This document shows, one piece after another, positions 17,153 to 26,708 of a stretch of 64,000 nucleotides of DNA. Under the pieces are notes generated by a model. The model was not told where the DNA came from, ran no database searches, and saw only the letters and a list, made by a program, of their open reading frames with translations. The stretch covers positions 20,326-84,325 of the forward strand of contig WGNO01000021.1 in the NCBI GenBank assembly GCA_016124525.1. The letters run 5' to 3'. Source of the DNA: Nostoc sp. RI_552. GTDB taxonomy: Bacteria > Cyanobacteriota > Cyanobacteriia > Cyanobacteriales > Nostocaceae. A program made the translations under genes and the position numbers. Position 1 is the stretch's first letter. Each line of letters opens with the position of its first letter.

Positions 17153-17347
17153 ATGGAAAATAATCTCGGATTTGTGGTTAAACTACTAGTGCTTTCCGCT
17201 TTGCTGTCTGTACTCATTAAGTACATAGGACCTATTTTATCCATAGCAGCAACAGATGCTAATGCGCTGATGATAGTTTTGTCCCCAACTATAATCATAG
17301 CAATGGCTTTATTGTGGCGATTTCAGTCAGCACTGAAGCAAAATTAG
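17153..17347 (+). CDS. Small two-helix membrane protein
   Basis: 64 residues from ATG 17153 (MENNLGFVVKLLVLSALLSV at the start). Two hydrophobic helices (about 5-28 and 35-56) flank ATDANALM, with a short polar tail. A longer frame upstream would run into the mobile-element border, so the inner ATG is preferred. It is 56 bp upstream of the AI-2E permease gene, so co-transcription is likely. No recognised family. Confidence 0.65.
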   Translation: MENNLGFVVKLLVLSALLSVLIKYIGPILSIAATDANALMIVLSPTIIIAMALLWRFQSALKQN

Positions 17348-17403
17348 TATAAATTGCTAAAATCAGCTAACCTAATCTGAATTACACAGTTGGGAGACAG
17401 CCT

Positions 17404-18552
17404 GTGAACCTTGGTCAATGGATCGGCTTAATCGCCATAGTTCTTTCCCTATATATCTTATGGCAAATTCGACAGGTGCTGTTGCTGATATTTGCCGCAG
17501 TGGTTTTAGCTGTTAGCTTAAATCGGTTAGCGCAACGCATTCAACGCCTAGGTTTCAAACCTGGCTTGGCAGTTTTTCTGTCGGTGGCTATTTTGTTCGT
17601 CGGCATTCTCTCTTTTTTCTGGCTGATTGTACCGCCTTTTGTACAGCAGTTTCAAGAACTAACTTATCGGGTTCCTCAAGGCTTTGCTCGTTTTAATAGT
17701 TGGTTGCAACAACTAGAAACCCTCATTCCCAGTCAGTTACTTCCATATATCCCCAATCTCAATAGCCTCATTGAACAGGTACAACCTTTTCTCAACCAGA
17801 TATTAGGGAACTCTTTTGCTTTTGTTTCTGGCTCTTTGGAAGTTCTGCTCAAGGTTTTATTAGTTCTAGTATTAACGGGAATGTTCTTAGCAGAACCTCA
17901 AGCCTATCGCAGATTATTTATTCGCTTGTTTCCCTCATTTTATCGGAGCAGAATCCATGGGATTTTGGATCAATGCGAACTTTCATTAGAGGGTTGGATT
18001 GCAGGGGCTTTTATTGCCATGAGTGTTGTGGGAATATTCAGTGTGATTGGCTTATCTGTGTTGGGTGTTAAGGCAGCTTTAGCTTTAGGAGTTTTAGCAG
18101 GATTTCTTAACTTAATTCCTAATTTAGGTCCAACATTAAGTTTAGTTCCAGCCATGGCGATCGCTTTGTTGGATAATCCCTGGAAACCTTTCCTAGTCTT
18201 TGTTCTCTATTTTATTGTTCAACAGATTGATGCGAACATCGTTACTCCCACCGTCATGGCGCATCGAGTATCATTGCTACCAGCTGTAACATTAATTTCC
18301 CAACTATTTTTTGTCACCTTCTTTGGTTTTTTAGGTTTATTTTTAGCTCTACCCTTGACTGTGGTTGCTAAGATTTGGCTACAAGAAGTATTGATCAAAG
18401 ATGTTCTAGATGAATGGGGAAATATTCAACATCAAGAACCTGAGTTAGTGCTCATTTCCCAACCTTCTATATCAGATACAGATAACAAGATAGAAAATCC
18501 TAATAGCAACCAAAATCCGAAAATTGATGATGCTTTACCACAAGAAGAATAA
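17404..18552 (+). CDS. AI-2E family transporter (UPF0118/PerM-TqsA type)
   Basis: 382 residues, start GTG 17404. About eight hydrophobic helices; the family pattern is clear in GLAVFLSVAILFVGI, IVPPFVQQF, VLVLTGMFLAEP, and the conserved LAGFLNLIPNLGPTLSLVPA plus QQIDANIVTPTVMAHRV and GFLGLFLALPLTVV. Members export autoinducer-2 or exchange ions; the true substrate in cyanobacteria is not established. The C-terminal 40 residues are polar and low-complexity. Confidence 0.92.
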   Translation: MNLGQWIGLIAIVLSLYILWQIRQVLLLIFAAVVLAVSLNRLAQRIQRLGFKPGLAVFLSVAILFVGILSFFWLIVPPFVQQFQELTYRVPQGFARFNSWLQQLETLIPSQLLPYIPNLNSLIEQVQPFLNQILGNSFAFVSGSLEVLLKVLLVLVLTGMFLAEPQAYRRLFIRLFPSFYRSRIHGILDQCELSLEGWIAGAFIAMSVVGIFSVIGLSVLGVKAALALGVLAGFLNLIPNLGPTLSLVPAMAIALLDNPWKPFLVFVLYFIVQQIDANIVTPTVMAHRVSLLPAVTLISQLFFVTFFGFLGLFLALPLTVVAKIWLQEVLIKDVLDEWGNIQHQEPELVLISQPSISDTDNKIENPNSNQNPKIDDALPQEE

Positions 18553-18560
18553 TCACTACT

Positions 18561-18763
18561 TCAAGGCAACTGTCTGAAAATAATTTTTAGTAATTCCACA
18601 CGCGTAAAAGGTTTTGTGAAATATCCACAACCTTTCTGGCTTTTACTTTATCAATAATCGCCGGAGTATTTTCAAGCCTAGGATTATTTTTAATAATCCA
18701 ACACAACTCATAACCATCAATTCCTGCCATATTCAAATGGAGTAAAATCAAATATGTGATGTC
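18561..18763 (-). pseudogene. Response-regulator receiver domain remnant
   Basis: The minus strand reads YLILLHLNMAGIDGYELC, then IIKNNPRLENTPAII, DKVKARKV, and, after a frameshift, GYFTKPFTRVELLKII and QLP-stop. This follows a CheY-like receiver domain from the phosphorylation site to the KPF box. The aspartate is replaced by His (LLH for LLD), part of the middle is deleted, and the 5' half is missing. A dead fragment. Confidence 0.65.
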
Positions 18764-18785
18764 AAATAATCGACATCACACATTT
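18750..18785. repeat. Inverted repeat at the 5' edge of the receiver remnant
   Basis: AAATATGTGATGTC and GACATCACACATTT pair (one mismatch) across 8 bases. It abuts the broken end of the response-regulator fragment, so it may mark a deletion or insertion junction. Confidence 0.5.
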
Positions 18786-19469
18786 GAGCCTGTCATTAAT
18801 GGCAACAACAACAAAAGTTTCACTTATCCTTGATTTATTAGCCAGTGAATAGCTTCATAATCAGAAATGTTGACTGTTGACTGTTGACTGTCCAAGTTGT
18901 GCGTCGGTGATAAAAAATTTGAGCAATTAATGACTCTATTCTCAATAGACAATGAATTTTATCTGGGTAAAACGCAAAAATTGTAAATTTTTATTCCAGG
19001 ATTCAACACTTCTGCTTCATAATATATGTAAAAATCTAAATATATACTTTAAATGTAATATTTAATACTCAAAAAGTATTTGTGATAATTTGAGTTGCAA
19101 ACTTCTGTGCTGACACCAGCCAAAATTTATGGTGGTGATGTTAATTTCACTCATATAAAAAAACAAGCTTCTACATGAAGATTGTCTTAAATAAATATGT
19201 AGAGTAATTTCATGTGCGGAACGATGCTTAATTGGCACAGAGGAAACAATTGTATAGGCTATAGGCTGAGAAAAAAATCGTGTTAGCAGGCTAATTAAGC
19301 ATATCTATGCTTACACGTCGCAACTTAGGATACACAAATAGTATCAATCGATAATTTTAAAAAACAATTTGTTTCATAAAGATTGCACTAACTAGCTCTA
19401 AACATTTATGTTTAGTCTTATTGACTCCGGAAACCAAACTATATAATTTGAAAAAAGGAAAATAAAGCA
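18786..19469. other. AT-rich intergenic region upstream of the terY-like operon
   Basis: Nearly 700 bp without a gene. It holds dispersed repeat copy 1 (18869-19014) and presumably the promoter of the vWA/PP2C/kinase genes. Confidence 0.5.
18869..19014 (+). repeat. Dispersed ~140-bp repeat, copy 1
   Basis: Begins with a TGTTGAC heptamer iterated three times, continues through CCAAGTTGTGCGTCGGTGAT, ATTTGAGCAATTAATGACTC and ATCTGGGTAAAACGC and ends GGATTCAACACTTCTG. Near-identical copies lie at 33949 and 48404, all in the same orientation. No long terminal inverted repeats are seen. Confidence 0.85.
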
Positions 19470-20171
19470 TTGGAAAACACCATAAAAAAAACAGTTATGC
19501 ATGATACTTTAAAGCTGGATGAAATAGTTGAATTTGCTGAGAATCCTGAACCACGTTGTCCTTGTGTGCTATTGCTGGACACATCTGGATCAATGCAAGG
19601 AGATCCAATAGAAGCCTTAAACAAGGGACTATTGAGTTTGAAGGATGAATTAATGAAAAATCCCTTGGCAGCGAGAAGAGTTGAAGTTGCCATCATCACT
19701 TTTGACAGTCATGTGAACATAGTCCAAGAATTCGTAACAGCGGATCAATTTAACCCGCCTATTTTGACAGCCCAAGGCTTAACGACCATGGGAGCGGCAA
19801 TTCATAAAGCATTAGACATGGTGCAAGAACGGAAATTTTTATACCGAGCTAATGGCATCGCTTACTATCGCCCTTGGGTATTCATGATTACAGATGGAGA
19901 ACCACAGGGTGAATTAGACCAGCTCATAGAGCAAGCGGCCCAACGCCTGCAAGGAGATGAAGCTAATAAACGAGTTGCATTCTTCACAGTAGGTGTGGAA
20001 AACGCCAACATGACGCGTTTAAGTCAATTAGCTGTCCGGACTCCGCTTAAACTTAAAGGACTTAACTTTATTGAGATGTTTGTTTGGTTATCAGCTAGTA
20101 TGTCAGCAGTTTCCCATTCCCAGGTAGACGAACAGGTAGCACTACCGCCCATTGGTTGGGGCACTATTTAA
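19470..20171 (+). CDS. TerY-like von Willebrand factor A protein
   Basis: 233 residues with a single vWA domain. Complete MIDAS metal site: LLLDTSGSMQGD (about 34-45), the threonine in LTTMGAAIHKAL and the acidic residue in FMITDGEPQG. It has the size and pattern of the TerY/YegL vWA family. The start is TTG 19470 after an AAGGAA ribosome site; an ATG at 19497 is the alternative. First gene of a vWA-PP2C-kinase triad of the kind described near tellurite-resistance (ter) genes, although no terD-type genes are visible here. Cytoplasmic. Confidence 0.88.
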   Translation: MENTIKKTVMHDTLKLDEIVEFAENPEPRCPCVLLLDTSGSMQGDPIEALNKGLLSLKDELMKNPLAARRVEVAIITFDSHVNIVQEFVTADQFNPPILTAQGLTTMGAAIHKALDMVQERKFLYRANGIAYYRPWVFMITDGEPQGELDQLIEQAAQRLQGDEANKRVAFFTVGVENANMTRLSQLAVRTPLKLKGLNFIEMFVWLSASMSAVSHSQVDEQVALPPIGWGTI

Positions 20172-20221
20172 TAGTGTGTCGCGCGGCTTACACTCACACA
20201 GCTAGCTGCCTAGAAAAATTC

Positions 20222-21028
20222 ATGAACACAAAATCAAAACAGATATTTCATTGGCGAGTAGTGGCCGCATCTGTATGTGGCACAAGCCACCTGAGAAACA
20301 AACAGCTATGTCAAGATGCTCATCACTGGCAGTTATTACCAGATAATGTTTTGCTGATTGCGGCGGCTGATGGTGCAGGTTCTGCCAGCCAAGGAAAAAT
20401 GGGAGCAATGGTAGCTGTAGAAACAGCAATAGAAACCCTTTCTCACAGCGACATAACTAGAGACTGCCTTGCAGATGATGCCATTGTAGAATCACTATTG
20501 AATCAGTCCTTAGTCGCTGCTAAAAAAGCGGTGGAGGATGAAGCAGTAGCTTGTAATAAACAACCTCAAGATTTAGCAACTACCTTAATCATTGTGATTA
20601 CTACACCAGATATGGCAGCAGTTGTACAAATTGGTGATGGTTTAGCTGTAGCTAAGGATCATATGGGCAACTTACTGGCACTGACAACACCTGACAATGG
20701 GGAATACATCAACGAGACGACTTTTTTAACTTCGCCTAATGCCTTAGATAGGGCGCAAATGAAATTATGGCGTGAAACCATAGTTAACATCGGTGTCCTC
20801 ACTGATGGACTACAAATGCTGGCTTTAAACATGGTTATTGGTGAACCTCACAAACCATTCTTTTTTCCCTTATTCGACTTTGTAGAGAATGCCGAAGATA
20901 AAACATTAGCAAAAGAACAGTTAGTAAGGTTTTTAGGTTCTGAGCGAATTACACAACGTACTGATGATGATTTAACCCTGATTTTAGCTGGGTTTCCGAG
21001 TGCCGACCTGAGTGGAGAAAGTACTTGA
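20222..21028 (+). CDS. PP2C-family Ser/Thr protein phosphatase
   Basis: 268 residues from ATG 20222 (MNTKSKQIFHWRVVAASVCG). Metal-dependent phosphatase motifs: LCQDAHHW, AAADGAGSASQGKMGA, the VVQIGDGLAVAK centre, GVLTDGLQML and TDDDLTLILAG. The compact form lacking the DGMGG box matches the PP2C_2 group found with TerY proteins. It is separated from the vWA gene by 50 bp; a longer frame overlapping that gene exists but its added residues look non-coding. It likely reverses the action of the next gene's kinase. Confidence 0.88.
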   Translation: MNTKSKQIFHWRVVAASVCGTSHLRNKQLCQDAHHWQLLPDNVLLIAAADGAGSASQGKMGAMVAVETAIETLSHSDITRDCLADDAIVESLLNQSLVAAKKAVEDEAVACNKQPQDLATTLIIVITTPDMAAVVQIGDGLAVAKDHMGNLLALTTPDNGEYINETTFLTSPNALDRAQMKLWRETIVNIGVLTDGLQMLALNMVIGEPHKPFFFPLFDFVENAEDKTLAKEQLVRFLGSERITQRTDDDLTLILAGFPSADLSGEST

Positions 21029-21123
21029 AATCTGGATGACCTCTCATACTTTTTTTCTCAAGAATATTGTGGTAACTTTGCGATATCAGTATTTTAGATA
21101 ACCCAATTCACCGTAATTTTATC

Positions 21124-23304
21124 ATGCAAGTCTTACGTTGTCTTCCCAAACCAGAAATCATCAACCTCAGCCTTAGTTTGGGGCGTGGCGGTGAAGCTTG
21201 TATCTATGCGGTGCCGTCGTGCAGTGATTTAGTAGCCAAGGTTTATCATAAGCCAACACTTGCTCAGGCCCACAAACTCCAAGCGATGCTTGCCAACCCG
21301 CCAGAAAACCCCACGGCTAGCTTAGGACATATTTCCATCGCCTGGCCACAGGATTTATTACGAGCCACAGATCAAGGTAATGCCATTATCGGCTTTTTGA
21401 TGCCCCGGATTCGGGGGATGCGGCCGATTATTGACTTTTACAATCCCAAAACCCGTCGCGAACACTGTCCGTTATTCAATTATCAGTATCTCTTACGCAC
21501 GGCTCGCAATTTAGCCGCGGCTTTTGCTGCTTTGCACAACAGTGGATATTGCGTTGGTGATGTGAACGAGTCCAATATTCTCGTCAGCGACACAGCACTG
21601 GTGACCTTGGTAGATACTGATTCTTTCCAAGTGTACGACCCCGATGAGAAAATTGTTTATCGGTGTTCAGTAGGTAAACCAGAGTTTACTCCACCAGAAC
21701 TACAAAATAAAATTTTTGCTGAACATGATCGCAAAATTCCCCATGACTTATTCGGATTAGCAGTCTTGATTTTTCAACTCTTAATGGAAGGTACTCACCC
21801 CTTTTCGGGAATTTTTCAAGGTGTTTCTGAGCCACCATTTTACGAAGCCCGCATTGCTGCGGGACATTTCACCTACAGTCAAAAGCGCCGAGTACCTTAT
21901 CGCCCTACCCCCATCGCCCCTGCTTGGCAAGTGCTTCATCCCAAGTTGCAAGAATTGTTTTTACGTTGCTTTGAGGATGGTCACAATGATCCACAGCATC
22001 GCCCTAGCGCCCAAACTTGGCTATCAGCTTTAGCCGAAGCCGAAGATAGTTTGATTACTTGTACTGCTAACCCCCAGCATCGCCATAACAACCATTTAGA
22101 TAGTTGTCCTTGGTGTGAACGTACTTTGCTCTTGGGTGGACGTGATCCATTTCCATCACCCAGAGCAATAGAAAACCGCGAACATTTGCCCCCGCGAGTT
22201 GTACCAAAAAGGCATTACCCCCAGCAGCCTCGTTTTCCGCAACCACCCAGGCCCCAATACCAAGTAAATTATTGGCGGACAGCAGCTACCCCTAGCTATT
22301 ATCCTTATCAACATCAAAAGAAGATTAAGTTTTATCCTGTTATTTTGTGTTTGCTGGGTTTTGGTTTGTTGGGATATTTGGATGTAGCGATTAAATTGAC
22401 TCGTCCCTTTGTTTCTCAAAATGCCTACACTCAACAAACATTGATGGCTCCAAGCAAAGCAGAAAAAGAAACTATAACTTTTGCAGATTACAATCAAAAA
22501 GGCCACATTGCCTACCAAAACAGAAATTATCAGCAAGCAGTAGAAAAATTTAGCCAAGCCATCAAACAACAACCCACAAATACCAAAACTTATATTAACC
22601 GAGGCAATGCCCGCTACAACTTGAAAGATTATGAAGGCGCTCTAGCAGATTATAACCAGGCTTTGCAGATTAACCCTCAAGAAGTCAAAGCTTATGTCAA
22701 CCGAGGCAATGTTCGTTATATGCTGGCTGAATATAGCAATGACCCTGACCGAGAATATAATCTGGCCATCGCTGATTTCAATCAAGCTCTTTTCCTCAAT
22801 AATAAAGAAAGTGAAGCTTATATTAGAAGAGGTATTGTCCGCGCTCAAATGGCTAGATATAGTAGTGAATCTATCCAAGATTATCAACAATCAATTCTTG
22901 ATTTTACCGAAGCAATTCGACTCAATGCATCCAAAGCAGAAGCTTATTTTCAGCGCGGTGACGTCCGCCATAAACTAGCACAATTTAGCAGTACCTTTAT
23001 TCCAGAATATCAACAGGCACTCGCTGACTTTAACCAAGCACTAAAAATAAATAGCAAATTGGCAAAAGTCTATCTTAAGCGAGGGATAGTTCGTTATGAA
23101 CTAACACAATATATTGGTCAAGACTTTGATCCAAATCATTTCCAGGCTATTGAAGACTTACAAACAGCGGCCAAACTTTCCTTAGAACAAGAGGATACAG
23201 AAAGCTACCAACAAGCACTGAGCAGTATTTGTGACATCATAGAAAGCGAGTGTACTGCTCTATTACAAAGTCCTGGTATGTGGAAATACACCGGTAACAA
23301 TTAA
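21124..23304 (+). CDS. YegI-like protein kinase with zinc-knuckle, TM helix and TPR repeats
   Basis: 726 residues. Kinase-like domain (about 15-300): glycine loop LGRGGEACIYAV, lysine in VAKVYHK, catalytic loop GDVNESNIL (HRD replaced by VGD), metal site DTD in LVDTDSFQV, and PPEL for APE. Then an HNNHLDSCPWC cluster (about 322-332), a Pro/Tyr-rich linker, one transmembrane helix (about 401-420) and five or six TPR units to the end. The TPR part would face the far side of the membrane. Third gene of the vWA-PP2C-kinase triad. Target unknown. Confidence 0.88.
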   Translation: MQVLRCLPKPEIINLSLSLGRGGEACIYAVPSCSDLVAKVYHKPTLAQAHKLQAMLANPPENPTASLGHISIAWPQDLLRATDQGNAIIGFLMPRIRGMRPIIDFYNPKTRREHCPLFNYQYLLRTARNLAAAFAALHNSGYCVGDVNESNILVSDTALVTLVDTDSFQVYDPDEKIVYRCSVGKPEFTPPELQNKIFAEHDRKIPHDLFGLAVLIFQLLMEGTHPFSGIFQGVSEPPFYEARIAAGHFTYSQKRRVPYRPTPIAPAWQVLHPKLQELFLRCFEDGHNDPQHRPSAQTWLSALAEAEDSLITCTANPQHRHNNHLDSCPWCERTLLLGGRDPFPSPRAIENREHLPPRVVPKRHYPQQPRFPQPPRPQYQVNYWRTAATPSYYPYQHQKKIKFYPVILCLLGFGLLGYLDVAIKLTRPFVSQNAYTQQTLMAPSKAEKETITFADYNQKGHIAYQNRNYQQAVEKFSQAIKQQPTNTKTYINRGNARYNLKDYEGALADYNQALQINPQEVKAYVNRGNVRYMLAEYSNDPDREYNLAIADFNQALFLNNKESEAYIRRGIVRAQMARYSSESIQDYQQSILDFTEAIRLNASKAEAYFQRGDVRHKLAQFSSTFIPEYQQALADFNQALKINSKLAKVYLKRGIVRYELTQYIGQDFDPNHFQAIEDLQTAAKLSLEQEDTESYQQALSSICDIIESECTALLQSPGMWKYTGNN

Positions 23305-23639
23305 TTTAAAAACTAGTAAAATAAAGTGCTAGTTTTGCCTCAATAACTTTTATCTTTAGTGAGATAAACATGAACATGATAAGGTTAGCATGAAACTAGT
23401 CTTATCATGTTTTCTTATTTATATATATTTAAATTATGCAATTATCATTATATATATTCATATACATTTTATATATAAAAGAAAATCATTTACATCCTCT
23501 TTATCAACTTCCGCAAAATAATAGTTATATTATGTACGGAAAGAAAAAAATTATCCAGGCAATTTTTTCCCACACACGTGCATCCTCTTCATCTAAAACT
23601 TTAAAATCAATACCTGTAAATTTCCAAAAAGGTAATTGT
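23305..23639. other. AT-rich spacer between the kinase triad and the polysaccharide island
   Basis: 335 bp with no gene. It has a weak hairpin at 23309-23336 (AAAACTAG/CTAGTTTT), a strong terminator at 23374-23416, and then TATATA-rich DNA that probably holds the promoter of the rfbF unit. Confidence 0.45.
23374..23416 (+). terminator. Rho-independent terminator after the kinase gene
   Basis: ACATGATAAG and CTTATCATGT form a perfect 10-bp stem, and TTTCTTATTT follows. It separates the vWA-PP2C-kinase unit from rfbF. Confidence 0.7.
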
Positions 23640-24413
23640 ATGAAAGCGGTAATTCTGGCTGGAGGACTTGGTACACGCCTCAGTGAAGAAACTAGTATCA
23701 GACCTAAGCCAATGGTGGAAATTGGTGGTAAGCCAATTCTTTGGCATATCATGAAGACTTACTCCACCCACGGCATTAATGACTTTATTATTTGTTGTGG
23801 ATATAAAGGTTACATCATTAAAGAGTATTTTGCTAATTACTTTTTACACATGTCAGATGTAACCTTTGATATGCGATTTAACCAAATGAATGTGCATTCT
23901 GGTTATGCTGAACCTTGGCGTGTCACCTTAGTTAATACGGGGGATTATACAATGACAGGTGGACGCTTAAAACGTGTCAGTGAGCATATTGGTAATAGTA
24001 CATTTTGCTTCACCTATGGCGATGGTGTAAGTAACATCAATATTACAGAATTAATTCAGTTTCATCAAGAACAAAAAACCCTAGGGACACTGAGCGCAGT
24101 TCAACCCGCAGGACGCTTCGGAGCCATTTCTTTAGGACAGGAGCAAACTAAAATTACTAGCTTCCGAGAAAAACCTGAAGGTGATGGTGCATGGGTGAAT
24201 GGCGGTTACTTTGTTTTAGAACCGGAAGTAATTGACTTCATTGCTGATGACTCTACAGTTTGGGAGCAAGAACCATTAGAAAAACTGGCTGGGATGAATC
24301 AGCTATGTGCTTTTAAACATAATGGTTTTTGGCAGCCGATGGATACTTTACGGGATAAAAACTACCTAGAAGAGCTATGGAAAAGTGGTAATGCTCCTTG
24401 GAAAGTCTGGTAA
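23640..24413 (+). CDS. rfbF: Glucose-1-phosphate cytidylyltransferase
   Basis: 257 residues. Makes CDP-glucose from CTP and glucose-1-phosphate. The N terminus MKAVILAGGLGTRLSEETS is the nucleotidyltransferase signature, followed by RPKPMVEIGGKPILWHIM, FCFTYGDGVSN (metal site) and EKPEGDGAWVNGGYFV. The ATG at 23640 follows AAAAAGG; a longer frame from 23436 adds 68 residues unlike the family and is rejected. First gene of the HEP-type island, in the position of the corresponding gene in the Anabaena HEP cluster. Confidence 0.95.
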   Translation: MKAVILAGGLGTRLSEETSIRPKPMVEIGGKPILWHIMKTYSTHGINDFIICCGYKGYIIKEYFANYFLHMSDVTFDMRFNQMNVHSGYAEPWRVTLVNTGDYTMTGGRLKRVSEHIGNSTFCFTYGDGVSNINITELIQFHQEQKTLGTLSAVQPAGRFGAISLGQEQTKITSFREKPEGDGAWVNGGYFVLEPEVIDFIADDSTVWEQEPLEKLAGMNQLCAFKHNGFWQPMDTLRDKNYLEELWKSGNAPWKVW

Positions 24414-24473
24414 TTCCTAATTGGCTGAATAGGTGTTTGATTTACTTCGTGCTGCACTAGGAGATATTATTTC

Positions 24474-25580
24474 GTGAAATCAAACTTTTGGGCTGGAAAA
24501 AAAGTTTTTCTCACTGGACATACGGGCTTTAAGGGTAGTTGGCTATCTCTATGGTTACAAATATTAGGGGCTGAGGTGTGTGGTTACGCTTTACCCCCTG
24601 CTACAACTTTAAATCTGTTTGAGTTAGCTAATGTCGGTGATGGAATGACATCGGTGCTAGGAGATATCAGAGATTTAAATTTTCTCCAGCAAGTGATGCA
24701 ATCCTACCAGCCAGATATTGTGATCCATATGGCAGCTCAGGCCTTGGTGCGGGAATCTTACTGTAACCCAGTACATACCTACGCCGTTAATGTTATGGGA
24801 ACAGTCAATTTATTAGAAGCAGTAAGGAATGTGCCTAGCGTCCGAGCAGTGGTATCGGTTACCTCTGATAAATGCTATGAAAATCGCGAGTGGGTTTGGG
24901 GTTACCGGGAAACTGATCCTATGGGTGGATATGACCCTTACAGCAGTAGCAAAGGATGTGCTGAATTAGTTACTACAGCCTATCGTCAATCATTTTTTAA
25001 TCCTACTGATTACGAGGAACATCAAGTAGCTATAGCCAGCGTTCGAGCCGGAAATGTCATTGGCGGCGGAGATTGGGCTAAGGACCGACTAGTTCCTGAT
25101 ATTCTCAATGCTTGGCTTGGAGGGAAAGAAGTTGTGATTAGAAATCCCCACGCAGTACGGCCTTGGCAACATGTTCTGGAACCTCTCAATGGTTACTTAA
25201 TGCTTGCTGAAAAACTATTCACTCAGGGTTCACTTTATTGTGGAGGCTGGAATTTTGGCCCCAACGAGTCAGGAGTGAAAACTGTAGCTTGGTTAGTGGA
25301 ACAGCTTCAACAGTTGTGGGGGGAAGATGCTCATTGGATTCAGGATGGTAAGGTTCAACCCCATGAGGCTAATTTTTTAACCCTGGATTGTTCCAAAGCC
25401 CGCACTTATATTAATTGGCAACCACAATTGGATTTACCAACAGCTTTAGCTTGGATTGTGGATTGGACCAAAGCCTGGCAACAAGGCTGTAATATGCAAC
25501 AAAAAACTCTCAGTCAAATTCAGCAGTTTATGCAACGGGCAAATTTTCAGGAAAGGGAAATTTATTTACTGGAAGTTTAA
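24474..25580 (+). CDS. rfbG: CDP-glucose 4,6-dehydratase
   Basis: 368 residues, GTG start at 24474. Extended SDR: TGHTGFKGSWLSLWL nucleotide loop at residues 14-28, VIHMAAQALVRESY, catalytic VTSDKCYEN and the YDPYSSSKGCAELV motif with the YxxxK pair, RAGNVIGGGDWAKDRLVPD typical of RfbG. Converts CDP-glucose to CDP-4-dehydro-6-deoxyglucose, following rfbF 60 bp upstream. Confidence 0.95.
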   Translation: MKSNFWAGKKVFLTGHTGFKGSWLSLWLQILGAEVCGYALPPATTLNLFELANVGDGMTSVLGDIRDLNFLQQVMQSYQPDIVIHMAAQALVRESYCNPVHTYAVNVMGTVNLLEAVRNVPSVRAVVSVTSDKCYENREWVWGYRETDPMGGYDPYSSSKGCAELVTTAYRQSFFNPTDYEEHQVAIASVRAGNVIGGGDWAKDRLVPDILNAWLGGKEVVIRNPHAVRPWQHVLEPLNGYLMLAEKLFTQGSLYCGGWNFGPNESGVKTVAWLVEQLQQLWGEDAHWIQDGKVQPHEANFLTLDCSKARTYINWQPQLDLPTALAWIVDWTKAWQQGCNMQQKTLSQIQQFMQRANFQEREIYLLEV

Positions 25581-25593
25581 GTTGAGTTCAATG

Positions 25594-25628
25594 TGAGAAG
25601 TAAAACAATTTCTTTATTTTACTTCTCA
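25594..25628. terminator. Perfect 12-bp hairpin after rfbG
   Basis: TGAGAAGTAAAA and TTTTACTTCTCA flank an 11-base loop. No T-run follows, so it may be an attenuator or mRNA-stability hairpin rather than a strong terminator. Confidence 0.5.
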
Positions 25629-25680
25629 ATTGCACACTATATGCTCTGGCGGTTTCTATACAATTTAACTCAAGTTCACC

Positions 25681-26706
25681 ATGTCTAAATTACTCACAAT
25701 TGCCATTCCCACTTATAATCGTGCAGAGTCACTTGATAAACAGTTAGCATGGCTAGCCCAGTCTATTAGAGGTTGGGAATCTGAATGTGAAATTTTAGTT
25801 TCTGATAATTGTTCCAATGACCATACTCAAGCAGTGATCAATAAATGGCAACACCAACTCAAAGATATTACATTCAAATCTCAAAGAAATTCTGAAAATA
25901 TTGGATTAATTAAAAATATCATTCGTTGCCTAACTTCCGCTGATACACAATACGTTTGGACTATTGGAGATGATGATAAAATCGACGAAAGATCCGTTGC
26001 TTATGTCGTCAATAAACTTAAAAATTACGACGGACTATCATTATTATTTCTTAATTTTTCTGGTCGAAATGAGCTGACCAATGAACCAGTTCATCCGCCG
26101 ACAATACTTGGTAATCGTTGGTTTGATGCTGATACTGAAGATGGTAATGGAGACGGAAAGGCCATATTTGAACATTGCTTTGGTAAAAGCATCGGTGCAG
26201 TTAGTTTCTTAACTGCCTCAATATATCGCACTGACTTAATCAAACGCGCTTTAGTAATTTGGCCTGATGCTCAGAATAATTGGTTATGTTTAGCCTATTT
26301 AGCTGGTTATTGTGCTGCTAATGGTCAAGTTATCGTCACTAAGGATACCTATATAGAATGTATCATCGGTGTGAGTTATTGGCAAAAAGAAGTTGACTCT
26401 GCGCTGCTAATGCAGTACAAACATATACCTGAAGTTATTGTCAAATTAGCAGAAAATGGATATTCTAAAGAATTTTCCCGTCAAAGCATATTACAAAACT
26501 TCAAGGAAGTAAATCTAAAAGTATTTTTGGGTGGATTACGGAGATGGCCTGTATCTTCGTTGAAAATTTTAGTTTCCTTTTTAGTTGTTGTATCTGTCTG
26601 TGCTTTTGAAACTGCCCTAGTTAATAAGTTGAAAGTTGGATATTTGCTCAACGTTTACAACAATTCTCTAAAGTTGAGAAGAATTAATTACATTAATAAA
26701 ATTTAG
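25681..26706 (+). CDS. Glycosyltransferase family 2
   Basis: 341 residues. GT-A fold: LTIAIPTYNRAESLDKQL at the N terminus, ILVSDNCSNDHT, and the DxD-like WTIGDDDKID (about 97-106). Near the C terminus a hydrophobic stretch (ILVSFLVVVSVCAFETAL, about 298-315) may sit in the membrane. It adds a sugar to a lipid-linked repeat unit, presumably; donor and linkage are unknown. It is 2 bp from the next gene. Confidence 0.88.
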   Translation: MSKLLTIAIPTYNRAESLDKQLAWLAQSIRGWESECEILVSDNCSNDHTQAVINKWQHQLKDITFKSQRNSENIGLIKNIIRCLTSADTQYVWTIGDDDKIDERSVAYVVNKLKNYDGLSLLFLNFSGRNELTNEPVHPPTILGNRWFDADTEDGNGDGKAIFEHCFGKSIGAVSFLTASIYRTDLIKRALVIWPDAQNNWLCLAYLAGYCAANGQVIVTKDTYIECIIGVSYWQKEVDSALLMQYKHIPEVIVKLAENGYSKEFSRQSILQNFKEVNLKVFLGGLRRWPVSSLKILVSFLVVVSVCAFETALVNKLKVGYLLNVYNNSLKLRRINYINKI

Positions 26707-26708
26707 AA

